Translations under genes and position numbers: made by a program
Shown here: one piece after another, positions 1 through 6,361 of the stretch
How positions within the stretch are numbered: the first letter of the stretch is position 1
How the letters are laid out: each line of letters begins with the position of its first letter
The notes under the pieces: generated by a model
Told to the model about the DNA's origin: nothing
Database searches by the model: none
What the model saw: the letters and a program-made list of their open reading frames with translations, nothing else
Assembly (NCBI GenBank): GCA_043769275.1
Contig: JAYVJM010000106.1
Coordinates: 1 to 8,015 of the forward strand
DNA from: JAYVJM01 sp043769275
Lineage (GTDB): Bacteria; Pseudomonadota; Gammaproteobacteria; Pseudomonadales; UBA7239
DNA: 8,015 nt
Direction of reading: 5' to 3'

Positions 1-2
1 CA

Positions 3-65
3 CCAAACGCTGTAGCTAGATTAGGCGTGTTCATAATTCAGACGATAAAGTTGGCAGTTGCCTGA
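3..65 (+). CDS. possible 3' tail of an upstream gene (partial, very uncertain)
   Basis: One + frame is open from the left edge to a TGA at 63-65 and reads PNAVARLGVFIIQTIKLAVA, a plausible hydrophobic C-terminus. The other two + frames stop within the first 20 bases. With only 20 residues no family can be recognised and chance is a real possibility. A competing reading is a minus-strand ATG at 34-32 (MNTPNLATAFG) running off the left edge, but it has no visible ribosome binding site. Confidence 0.15.
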   Translation, partial: PNAVARLGVFIIQTIKLAVA

Positions 66-93
66 AGGTTTGGTGTCCAGAATTGACAGCACA

Positions 94-125
94 TGTCACG
101 TGAACAAGTGATGTAACTGGTGACA
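94..125. repeat. inverted repeat upstream of cioA
   Basis: TGTCAC at 94-99 is the exact reverse complement of GTGACA at 120-125, separated by 20 bases. Inside it is the 8-base palindrome TCACGTGA (96-103). It lies about 110 bases upstream of the candidate cioA -35 element. It could be an operator for a regulator of the oxidase or a chance structure. It does not match the FNR/Anr box TTGAT-N4-ATCAA. Confidence 0.25.
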
Positions 126-235
126 ACATGCATTTTCTATTAGTCTGTGCGGCACGGAAAAACAGCATCGCTAACCCTCTTATCAAGCGAGCTGAAATTT
201 AGCTGGTATTTTCCGCAGAAACATCTTTTCTAGTG

Positions 236-264
236 CTGACACTACTTCATTTTAGGCTTATTTT
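236..264 (+). promoter_or_regulatory. candidate sigma-70 promoter of cioAB
   Basis: CTGACA at 236-241 matches five of six bases of the -35 consensus. After a 17-base spacer comes TATTTT (259-264), four of six bases of the -10 consensus. Transcription would start near 271, giving a leader of about 40 bases with the AGGAG at 303-307 in front of the cioA ATG. The call rests on consensus and spacing only. Confidence 0.35.
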
Positions 265-312
265 AGCCCACCCTGAATAAATACGCTGCCGTAAAAACGG
301 ATAGGAGAACTG

Positions 313-1686
313 ATGCTCGATGCCCTCGACCCCGTAGTGCTTTCACGAATTCAGTTTGGCGCTAATATTAGCTTCCACATTCTGTTTCCCTCTATCAGCA
401 TCGCGCTTGCGCTTGTTTTGCTGTTTTTTAAGCTGCGTTTTAATCAAACATCAGATAGTGCTTGGGTTGATGCTTACGCTTTTTGGGTAAAGATTTTTGC
501 ATTGACCTTTGCCTTGGGCGTGGTCAGCGGTGTCACTATGAGCTTCCAATTTGGCACTAATTGGCCTGGCTTCATGAATACGGTGGGCAATATCGCAGGC
601 CCGCTGCTTGCCTATGAAGTTTTGACTGCCTTTTTTCTTGAGGCGACTTTCCTCGGCATTATGCTCTTTGGGCAACAGCGAGTGAGCAATCGAATGCACA
701 CATTCGCTACGGTGCTGGTGGCTGTGGGCACGACCCTTTCTGCTTTCTGGATTATCGCGCTGAACTCTTGGATGCAAACGCCTACAGGCTTTCACATGAT
801 CGACGGGAAAGCACACATTACAAATTGGCTTGATGTCCTATTTAATCCTTCCATGCATCACCGTTTAATGCATATGCTGCTAGCATCTGGTCTTACTGTA
901 GCGTTTTTGCTGGCCGGTATTTCCAGCTATAGACACTGGCGCGGTGAACGCGCGCGTAGCGTGCAACTTGCGCTAAAAACAGGTGTTTTTTTGGCCGCCA
1001 TTCTGATTCCAATACAAATTTTTGTTGGCGACAGTCACGGGCTGAATACGCTCAAATATCAACCCGCAAAAATTGCGGCGATAGAGGGTCTTTGGCATAC
1101 AGAAAGTGGGGCTCCTTTCGTTTTATTCGCACTGCCCAACGAAGCCACACAGAGTAACGATTACGCCATTACCATTCCCAAATTGGCCAGCTTGCTTTTG
1201 ACGCATCAGGTTGATGGCACTTTGAAGGGACTTAACGAGTTCGTGGGAGATCATCCACCGGTAGGCAAGGTGTTTTGGAGCTTTCGTATTATGGTGGGTG
1301 TTGCGCTATTGATGCTCTTTGTGAGCTGGGGTGCAGCATGGAGCCTTATACGCAGAGACAGCTTGAACCCCTTTTGGACAAAAACCTTGATCGCCATGAC
1401 GTTCAGCGGCTGGGTTGCTGTTATCGCGGGCTGGTATGTCACTGAAATTGGTCGTCAACCGTGGTTGGTGCACGGTGTGCTCAAAACGGCCGACGCAGTA
1501 TCGGATGTGCCGGCAGGGATGGTTTTTAGTACCTTACTGATGTACTTGTTGTTATATGCGTTTCTCGTCGCGGCTTATGTGTCTGGTGTGTTTTATCTAG
1601 CAAAAAAAGCCGGCACACAAAGCGGCTCCTTGTCTGAGAAAATTCAGCCATTGCTGCAAAATCCTTCACAGGAGCAACAGCTATGA
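313..1686 (+). CDS. cioA: cytochrome bd-type quinol oxidase subunit I (cyanide-insensitive, short Q-loop type)
   Basis: Subunit I of a bd-type terminal oxidase in the inner membrane; it oxidises quinol, reduces O2 to water and carries the haems. The 457-residue protein has the family landmarks: H22 in SRIQFGANISFH (equivalent to E. coli CydA H19), E102 and E110 in AYEVLTAFFLEATFLG (E99, E107), H187 (H186), K253 and E258 in YQPAKIAAIE (quinol-site K252, E257), M327 in FRIMVG (M393) and GRQPW at 380-384. Only about 69 residues separate E258 from M327, against about 136 in E. coli, so the Q-loop is short, as in CioA-type enzymes (often cyanide-insensitive). AGGAG at 303-307, five bases before the ATG, supports the start. 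The stop overlaps the cioB start by four bases (ATGA), so the two are surely co-transcribed. Residue equivalences are by eye against remembered E. coli CydA. Family is certain; the Cio-type assignment is inferred from loop length. Confidence 0.96.
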   Translation: MLDALDPVVLSRIQFGANISFHILFPSISIALALVLLFFKLRFNQTSDSAWVDAYAFWVKIFALTFALGVVSGVTMSFQFGTNWPGFMNTVGNIAGPLLAYEVLTAFFLEATFLGIMLFGQQRVSNRMHTFATVLVAVGTTLSAFWIIALNSWMQTPTGFHMIDGKAHITNWLDVLFNPSMHHRLMHMLLASGLTVAFLLAGISSYRHWRGERARSVQLALKTGVFLAAILIPIQIFVGDSHGLNTLKYQPAKIAAIEGLWHTESGAPFVLFALPNEATQSNDYAITIPKLASLLLTHQVDGTLKGLNEFVGDHPPVGKVFWSFRIMVGVALLMLFVSWGAAWSLIRRDSLNPFWTKTLIAMTFSGWVAVIAGWYVTEIGRQPWLVHGVLKTADAVSDVPAGMVFSTLLMYLLLYAFLVAAYVSGVFYLAKKAGTQSGSLSEKIQPLLQNPSQEQQL

Positions 1687-2696
1687 ATGCCGCTTATTGG
1701 TTGCCAATAATTTTTGCAGGACTGATGGCACTCTCGATTTTGCTGTATGTGATTTTAGATGGCTACGATCTCGGTGTCGGCATTTTGCTGCCCTTTACCG
1801 ACAGCGCGCAGGAAAAAGACATATTGATTTCTTCAATAGGCCCTTTTTGGGATGCGAATGAAACATGGTTAGTGCTAGGCATTGGCCTTCTATTAGTGGC
1901 CTTCCCTTTGGCTCACGGCATTATTTTAGGCGCGCTGTACTTGCCAGTGGCAACGATGTTGCTGGGGCTTATTTTGCGCGGTGTGGCATTTGATTTTCGT
2001 GCCAAGTTCCGCGCCGCATACCAACCACGATGGAACAAGGTTTTTTTTGCGGGGTCGCTACTGGCTTCTTTGTCGCAAGGCGTGATGTTAGGTCGCTTTA
2101 TTACTGGCTTTGCGCCGGGATGGGGTTCTTGGGGGTTTGCCTTGTTGACGGGCTTGGGTTTGGTGGCGGCTTACGCACTATTGGGATCGGGGTGGCTGAT
2201 GATGAAAACAAGCGGCACCCTGCAAATGAAGACGATACGCTGGTTGCGCTTCAGCTTGGCATTTTCTGCTATTGCTGTTGTATTGGTATCTATTGCGACG
2301 CCTTGGGTCAGTTCGCGGGTATTTAACTTATGGTTTAGCCTGCCGAATATCTTTCTTTTGGCTCCTATTCCATTGATAACCGCCGCTCTTTTTTCCGTGA
2401 TTGCCTTTTCTTTGCCACGCTTGGCGCGTAGCCAGCAATTAGGGGACGATCGTTTATGTTGGATTCCTTTTGCGGCCACAGTGGGCATTATATTGCTGGT
2501 TTTCTTTGGGCTTGGCTTCAGCATTTTCCCTAATTTGGTTATAGACCAGCTTACGATATGGCAGGCCGCCAGCAGCATAGAGGCGCTATGGGCAATGCTA
2601 ATTGGTGTAATCATCGTATTGCCTGCCATTGTGGGCTATACCATCTATTCCTACCGTGTTTTTTGGGGTAAGGCGACAGCACTTTCTTACCAGTAA
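1683..2696 (+). CDS. cioB: cytochrome bd-type quinol oxidase subunit II
   Basis: Subunit II, the partner of CioA; it stabilises the haem-bearing subunit and contributes to the proton/oxygen path. The 337-residue, strongly hydrophobic protein has about eight or nine membrane segments. It carries the CydB signatures YVILDGYDLGVGIL (residues 22-35, with D26 and D29) and GPFWDANETWLV (53-64, with W56, D57 and E60). Length is in the normal CydB/CioB range of roughly 335-380. The start overlaps the cioA stop as ATGA, with GGAG at 1671-1674 inside the end of cioA. No small cydX-like ORF (about 30-40 residues, single membrane helix) follows in the 98 bases before kup, and no cydDC genes lie in the window. 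A run of eight T at 2041-2048 does not break the frame. Confidence 0.95.
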   Translation: MNAAYWLPIIFAGLMALSILLYVILDGYDLGVGILLPFTDSAQEKDILISSIGPFWDANETWLVLGIGLLLVAFPLAHGIILGALYLPVATMLLGLILRGVAFDFRAKFRAAYQPRWNKVFFAGSLLASLSQGVMLGRFITGFAPGWGSWGFALLTGLGLVAAYALLGSGWLMMKTSGTLQMKTIRWLRFSLAFSAIAVVLVSIATPWVSSRVFNLWFSLPNIFLLAPIPLITAALFSVIAFSLPRLARSQQLGDDRLCWIPFAATVGIILLVFFGLGFSIFPNLVIDQLTIWQAASSIEALWAMLIGVIIVLPAIVGYTIYSYRVFWGKATALSYQ

Positions 2697-2726
2697 AGAC
2701 GTTTATACGTGGTGATTATTGTTAGG

Positions 2727-2783
2727 CTTGGGTGATGCGCGGATCGCACATCAATATCCCAAGTTGGGGTTTTTAATTTTTTT
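2727..2783 (+). terminator. hairpin and T-tract between cioB and kup (terminator or attenuator)
   Basis: CTTGGG (2727-2732) pairs with CCCAAG (2758-2763), and directly inside it TGATG (2733-2737) pairs with CATCA (2749-2753), leaving an ATAT bulge (2754-2757). Six bases after the stem comes a T-rich run, T5-AA-T7 (2770-2783). This fits an intrinsic terminator for cioAB, although the T-tract is not flush with the stem. A third arm, TTGGGG at 2764-2769, could pair with the same CCCAA, so two alternative folds are possible. The T-tract ends only 11 bases before the kup ATG. Confidence 0.45.
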
Positions 2784-2794
2784 ACGGGCAATCT

Positions 2795-4675
2795 ATGGAC
2801 GTATCGACCGAAAGCCAGTCCACGCGCAATAAAATAGCACTCGCTGCGCTAGGTGTTGTGTATGGTGATATTGGTACCAGTCCACTCTATGCCTTAAATG
2901 CCTGTTTTGCGGGTCATCATCCGATGGGCTTATCCCAAATCAGCGTTTTTGGCGTGTTATCTCTGATTTTTTGGGCGTTAATTATTGTAGTGACGTTCAA
3001 ATACGTATTTTTTATTATGCGTGCAGACAACCATGGCGAGGGTGGCATTCTGGCACTGTTGGCACTGGCACGCAGTTGCACTGTGCGTCGCAGTCGATTA
3101 AGGACAATCCTTGTGGTCTTCGGCATTTTTGGAGCCAGCCTATTTTATGGCGATGGCATTATCACCCCTGCGATTTCAGTATTGTCCGCCGTGGAGGGTC
3201 TCGAGGTTGCTGCTCCTGGATTCCATCGCTTAAGCATGCCGATAGCCATCGTCATTTTGATTGCCTTGTTTTCTTTCCAGCGTAAAGGCACCGCCAGTAT
3301 CGGCGCATTGTTTGGGCCGGTTATGCTGCTTTGGTTTTTGACCTTGGCCGTACTTGGCATTACCGGCATAACAAAACACCCTGGTGTTTTAATGGCAATG
3401 AACCCCATTCATGCGTTTGCTTTTTTCCAAGAGCACGGGATCGGCAGCTTGCTAGTATTTGGCGCAGTCGTACTTGCAGTAACAGGTGCTGAGGCGCTGT
3501 ATGCGGACATGGGGCATTTTGGCCGTAAGCCTATTCAGCGCGCATGGCTGGCTTTGGTATTGCCAGCGTTAGTGCTCAACTATTACGGTCAAGGAGCGCT
3601 GCTGCTAGAACACCCTGAGGCAATCGACAACCCGTTCTACCATCTAGCACCTAGCTGGTTTCTCTGGCCACTGATCTTACTGGCGACGTGCGCCACCGTC
3701 ATTGGCTCGCAGGCAGTTATTTCTGGCGTGTTTTCAGTTACGCGCCAAGCCGTGCAAATGGGCTTTTGGCCACGCATGAAAATTGCGCACACATCTTCAC
3801 GAGCAATCGGACAGATATATATCCCCTTGATGAACTGGCTGTTGATGATCACAGTTATTCTATTGATCTTAGGGTTCCGTACATCCGGCAACATGGCGGC
3901 GGCTTATGGCATTGCAGTGACCATCACAATGATGGCCAATACCATTTTGGCCTGTTTTGTGGCTGTGCGTTTATGGCACTGGTCGTTGCCGCTGGTGCTG
4001 TCAATGGGTGCCGTGTTTTTTGTGGTGGACATGCTGTTTTTGGGGCCAAATTTGCTCAAAATTCACGATGGAGGCTGGTTCCCGCTGCTAATCGGTGCGG
4101 TGGTGATGACGCTGATGATCACATGGCGAAAAGGCCGGCGCTTTCTTGCGGAAGCGCTGGGGCGAGAGAGTGTGCCATTGATGCCCTTTGTTGAGAGTCT
4201 TGTTATTGAACACCCCGTCATCGTGCCAGGCACGGCAGTTTTTATGGTGGGCAATGTTGAACGCGCGCCACACGCGTTGTTGCATAATTTGAAGCACAAC
4301 AAGGTATTGCACGAGCGTGTTGTATTTTTAAATATACAGATACTAGAAATCCCATTTGTACCACAAGGCGATCGCATTCTCATTGAACAACTCAAGCCGC
4401 AAATATTCATTATTCGAGGCTACTATGGCTTCCAAGAAATTGCTGATGTGCCGCGTTTGCTGGAAGAGTGTGAACCATTTGGCTTAACTTTCGACACGAT
4501 GAACACCTCATTTTTCCTGTCTCGAGAGCACTTAATCCCCAGCAAGCACTCTGGCATGCCTGCTATTTTGGATAAAATATTTGCTGTTATGTCGCGCAAC
4601 GCCATGAGTGCAACTGACTTTTTTAATATTCCGCCAAACCGTGTGGTAGAGCTCGGCACGCAGATAGAAATTTAA
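2795..4675 (+). CDS. kup: Kup-family low-affinity K+ transporter (K+/H+ symporter)
   Basis: Constitutive potassium uptake protein of the inner membrane, thought to import K+ with H+. The 626-residue length is close to E. coli Kup (622). The N-terminus has the family signature GVVYGDIGTSPLYA (residues 20-33, D25), followed by MRADNHGEGG (75-84) and LFYGDGIITPAISVLSAVEG (116-135, with D120 and E134). About twelve membrane segments fill residues 15-450, and a soluble C-terminal domain runs from about 460 to the end. The ORF is complete although an IS remnant begins almost immediately after its stop, so the insertion did not cut the gene. The ATG at 2795 has only a weak GGG-containing ribosome site, but the conserved domain starts about 18 residues in, as in relatives. 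A hairpin/T-tract ends 11 bases upstream, leaving no room for a promoter of its own there; transcription must pass that structure or start before it. Confidence 0.96.
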   Translation: MDVSTESQSTRNKIALAALGVVYGDIGTSPLYALNACFAGHHPMGLSQISVFGVLSLIFWALIIVVTFKYVFFIMRADNHGEGGILALLALARSCTVRRSRLRTILVVFGIFGASLFYGDGIITPAISVLSAVEGLEVAAPGFHRLSMPIAIVILIALFSFQRKGTASIGALFGPVMLLWFLTLAVLGITGITKHPGVLMAMNPIHAFAFFQEHGIGSLLVFGAVVLAVTGAEALYADMGHFGRKPIQRAWLALVLPALVLNYYGQGALLLEHPEAIDNPFYHLAPSWFLWPLILLATCATVIGSQAVISGVFSVTRQAVQMGFWPRMKIAHTSSRAIGQIYIPLMNWLLMITVILLILGFRTSGNMAAAYGIAVTITMMANTILACFVAVRLWHWSLPLVLSMGAVFFVVDMLFLGPNLLKIHDGGWFPLLIGAVVMTLMITWRKGRRFLAEALGRESVPLMPFVESLVIEHPVIVPGTAVFMVGNVERAPHALLHNLKHNKVLHERVVFLNIQILEIPFVPQGDRILIEQLKPQIFIIRGYYGFQEIADVPRLLEECEPFGLTFDTMNTSFFLSREHLIPSKHSGMPAILDKIFAVMSRNAMSATDFFNIPPNRVVELGTQIEI

Positions 4676-4708
4676 GTTGCAGTTAATTCGCCACTGATCA
4701 AGCACCCG

Positions 4709-4884
4709 TGCATTGATGAAATGAATAGCTCAATGAAACAGTCGATGATCGTGCGTCAGGTAAAATACCTCAACAATATCGTCGAGCAAGACCACAGGGC
4801 GGTAAAACGAATAACGAACCCATGCTTGGCTTCAAGTCATTTTACGCTGCGAAAAGCGTATTGGCTGGCTATAAGTTCGCCTAA
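4709..4884 (+). pseudogene. IS6-family transposase, C-terminal fragment with frameshift
   Basis: From 4751 the frame reads VRQVKYLNNIVEQDHRAVKR, the diagnostic block of IS6-family DDE transposases. It keeps the catalytic Glu of the DDE triad and the Lys seven residues later (E22 and K29 counted from the ATG at 4721). After ITNP (ending near 4822) homology jumps to another frame: ATG at 4822 gives MLGFKSFYAAKSVLAG, the next conserved stretch, ending at a TAA at 4882-4884. A single missing base in the ACCCATG context at 4819-4824 explains the break. Intact relatives continue with an IELMHMIRKGQ-like ending that is lost here. The in-frame ATG at 4721 is not a real start; homology extends upstream of it. 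The other two catalytic Asp residues lie in the deleted part. Confidence 0.85.
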
Positions 4885-4923
4885 TTTTAGGCTCACAGGC
4901 AATATGCTTGGGTGCTAACAGTT

Positions 4924-4937
4924 AATGCGACGGAACC
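4924..4937. repeat. degraded right terminal inverted repeat of the IS6 remnant
   Basis: AATGCGACGGAACC matches 10 of 14 bases of TTTGCAACAGAACC, the inner-to-outer reading of the IS6-family terminal repeat GGTTCTGTTGCAAA. It lies where the right end should be, about 40 bases after the frameshifted transposase tail. It marks the probable right boundary of the element. The consensus is from memory, not a search. Confidence 0.5.
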
Positions 4938-5045
4938 TGTTCTTGCCCCTGTATATTTTATGCGTCGATTCATAAGGCCACAGGTAGGAAATGAATGGCT
5001 TTTTGTGCGACTATAGGAGCACCCTCATTTTTCGCGTGGTTTACC

Positions 5046-5693
5046 ATGAATAAACATTCCTATTCAGAATCTGAACGTGCTGCTGTTTATCGTGCCATTT
5101 TTGAGCGGCGCGATATGCGCCACTTTTTGCCAGACCCTGTTGACCCAGACATATTGTCGCGCTTGTTATTGGCGGCTCACCACGCGCCTAGTGTGGGTTT
5201 TATGCAGCCGTGGCGCTTTTTGCGTATCACAGATAGAAGTCTGCGCAAAAAAATTCATGCATTGGTCGAGCAGGAGCGGATTGCCACGGCACATGCGCTC
5301 AATGAGCGTGAAGATGAGTTTATGAAGCTAAAGGTGGAGGGCGTTCTTGATTGCGGAGAGATTCTAGTTGTGGCACTAATGGACAAGCGTGAGCCGCATG
5401 TTTTTGGTCGTCGTACCTTGCCTGAAATGGATTTAGCCTCGGTTTCTTGTGCTATTCAAAACCTGTGGTTGGCCGCACGCGCAGAAGGTTTGGGTGTGGG
5501 ATGGGTGTCGATGTTTGAGCCGGAAGCCTTGAAACATCTGCTGGAAATGCCGGAAGGCAGCGCGCCTGTAGCCGTGCTGTGTTTAGGGCATGTCGATAAA
5601 TTTTACGATGAACCCATGTTGGCACAGGAAAAATGGGCTAAACGCGTTGATATTGATTTGGTGATGGCGGAAAACCGTTGGCCTGATGCATAA
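5046..5693 (+). CDS. bluB: 5,6-dimethylbenzimidazole synthase
   Basis: BluB belongs to the nitroreductase-like flavoprotein fold. It breaks down reduced FMN with O2 to form 5,6-dimethylbenzimidazole, the lower ligand of cobalamin. From the chosen start the protein has 215 residues. Hallmarks are FERRDMRHFLPDPVD near the N-terminus (FMN-phosphate contacts and the BluB-specific Asp region), AAHHAPSVGFMQPWRF, and MDLASVSCAIQNLWLAARAE followed by GLGVGWVS. These separate BluB from ordinary nitroreductases. Two starts compete. ATG 5046 gives MNKHSYSESERAAVYRAI, which matches the usual family N-terminus, but has only a weak GTGG site (5036-5039). ATG 4995 adds 18 hydrophobic residues unlike the family but has AGGA at 4986-4989 with good spacing. 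I chose 5046 on homology. No cobalamin riboswitch or other B12 gene is visible nearby, so whether the cell makes or salvages corrinoids cannot be told here. Confidence 0.93.
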   Translation: MNKHSYSESERAAVYRAIFERRDMRHFLPDPVDPDILSRLLLAAHHAPSVGFMQPWRFLRITDRSLRKKIHALVEQERIATAHALNEREDEFMKLKVEGVLDCGEILVVALMDKREPHVFGRRTLPEMDLASVSCAIQNLWLAARAEGLGVGWVSMFEPEALKHLLEMPEGSAPVAVLCLGHVDKFYDEPMLAQEKWAKRVDIDLVMAENRWPDA

Positions 5694-5781
5694 ATGGCAG
5701 GGCGTTTGCTGCATCACCTTTCAGAACAGCTTGAGCTTACCTAGCTTTTAAGCGCGTTGGTGTTTTGAATACGACGCTTTG

Positions 5782-5797
5782 CCCGCGCCTACGCGGG
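5782..5797. repeat. perfect GC-rich hairpin between bluB and trxA
   Basis: CCCGCG (5782-5787) and CGCGGG (5792-5797) form a perfect 6-bp stem around the loop CCTA. It lies 89 bases after the bluB stop and just before the candidate trxA promoter. There is no T-tract on either side, so it is not a standard intrinsic terminator. It could be a fragment of a dispersed palindromic repeat or an RNA-stabilising 3' structure. Confidence 0.4.
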
Positions 5798-5810
5798 ATT
5801 GGGCTATGTC

Positions 5811-5839
5811 TTGGCCGACTCCTTGGCATACGTTATTAT
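5811..5839 (+). promoter_or_regulatory. candidate sigma-70 promoter of trxA
   Basis: TTGGCC (5811-5816, four of six -35 matches) is followed after exactly 17 bases by TATTAT (5834-5839, five of six -10 matches). Transcription would begin near 5846 and leave a leader of about 60 bases ending in the ribosome site at 5899-5902. This gives the thioredoxin gene a promoter separate from bluB. It rests on consensus matching only. Confidence 0.4.
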
Positions 5840-5908
5840 CCCGCCTCCTCGTCGGCCGTGCTTTTTCTGCGAGTCGATATCTTTTCTTTGACACGTCTGG
5901 AGATAAGC

Positions 5909-6256
5909 ATGAGCAAGTTGGATCTAAGCCAAAAAGAAGGCATTGTTCACGTGACGGATGCCAACTTTGATGTAGAGGTTTTAAAATCAGACAAGCCGGT
6001 TCTTGTTGATTTTTGGGCGGCATGGTGCGGTCCATGCAAAATGATTGCGCCTGTACTAGACGAGCTTGCTAAAGATTTTGCAGGGCGCGTCAAAATCTGC
6101 AAAATGGACGTGGATGTCAACACAGACACGCCGGCTAAATTTAGCATTCGTGGTATTCCTACGCTATTAATGTTCAAAAACGGTGCTTTAGAGGGCACTA
6201 AAGTTGGCGCGTTGTCAAAGGTGCAGTTACTTGAGTTTATCAGTAGCAGCATATAA
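5909..6256 (+). CDS. trxA: thioredoxin (WCGPC active site)
   Basis: Small cytoplasmic disulfide reductase that passes electrons from thioredoxin reductase to targets such as ribonucleotide reductase and methionine sulfoxide reductase. The 115-residue protein is one complete thioredoxin fold: buried D34, active site W39-C40-G41-P42-C43, the lysine K65 before the central strand, cis-proline P84 in RGIPTLLMFKNG, and the VGALSK ending very like E. coli TrxA (108-109 residues). No signal peptide is seen. The start at 5909 is set by GGAG at 5899-5902, six bases upstream; the frame is open back to an ATG at 5765, but those 48 residues are not thioredoxin-like and would span the likely promoter. It has one extra cysteine, C64, outside the active site. 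In many gammaproteobacteria trxA sits beside rho; here the next gene is a CBS-domain protein. Confidence 0.96.
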   Translation: MSKLDLSQKEGIVHVTDANFDVEVLKSDKPVLVDFWAAWCGPCKMIAPVLDELAKDFAGRVKICKMDVDVNTDTPAKFSIRGIPTLLMFKNGALEGTKVGALSKVQLLEFISSSI

Positions 6257-6301
6257 AACGCGCATCTTCCGCTTTTGGCGAGACGTAAGCGTGTTGCGTT
6301 T
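6256..6301 (+). terminator. nested hairpin after trxA (weak terminator candidate)
   Basis: Beginning at the last base of the trxA stop codon, AAACGC (6256-6261) can pair with GCGTTT (6296-6301). Inside it CGCTT (6270-6274) pairs with AAGCG (6287-6291). The two stems are separated by unpaired stretches and only three T end the outer arm, so it is a poor intrinsic terminator. It may instead be a 3'-end stabilising fold or chance. Confidence 0.25.
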
Positions 6302-6361
6302 GCCGAGCTATTATGTAAATGCGTCGTGCGAACCACTTCTACTCTTTGAGGCAATGCGTTT

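Larger units (their letters stand above)
4691..4937 (+). mobile_element. decayed 3' remnant of an IS6-family insertion sequence
   Basis: The kup-bluB gap of about 320 bases is largely filled by the right-hand end of an IS6 (IS26/IS240-like) element. Visible parts are the conserved C-terminal transposase block, a frameshift, degraded sequence after it, and a damaged right terminal repeat at 4924-4937. The first two-thirds of the transposase and the left terminal repeat are missing, so the element cannot move. The left limit is approximate: protein-level similarity (CIDEMN... before VRQVKYLNN) fades near 4691-4710. An intact IS6 element is about 0.8 kb. Confidence 0.75.

Noticed and set aside
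2041..2048. Eight-T run in cioB as a programmed slippage site
   Set aside because: The zero frame is intact and family-like on both sides, with no alternative product and no stimulatory structure obvious.
2171..2629. 152-codon minus-strand ORF inside cioB
   Set aside because: It lies wholly antisense to a clear membrane-protein gene, its sequence resembles no family, and there is no ribosome site or promoter.
2697..2794. cydX-like third oxidase subunit after cioB
   Set aside because: The only short ORF here encodes about 13 residues (MRGSHINIPSWGF) with no membrane helix and no MWYFAW-like start.
3688..4194. 168-codon + ORF in another frame of kup
   Set aside because: It is a shifted-frame reading of the intact Kup gene, rich in C, H and W as frame shadows often are, with no domain.
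4721..4918. 65-codon + ORF as an independent small gene
   Set aside because: Its first half is the IS6 transposase C-terminal block and its second half is out of frame with the homology, so it is a pseudogene fragment.
4938..4994. Cobalamin riboswitch in front of bluB
   Set aside because: GGCCACAGG (4977-4985) vaguely recalls the B12 box, but only about 57 bases separate the IS remnant from the gene, too short for the roughly 200-base riboswitch, and no supporting stems were seen.
5765..5908. N-terminal extension of thioredoxin
   Set aside because: The 48 upstream residues cover a GC hairpin and the candidate promoter and are not thioredoxin- or signal-peptide-like. The ATG at 5909 has the proper ribosome site.
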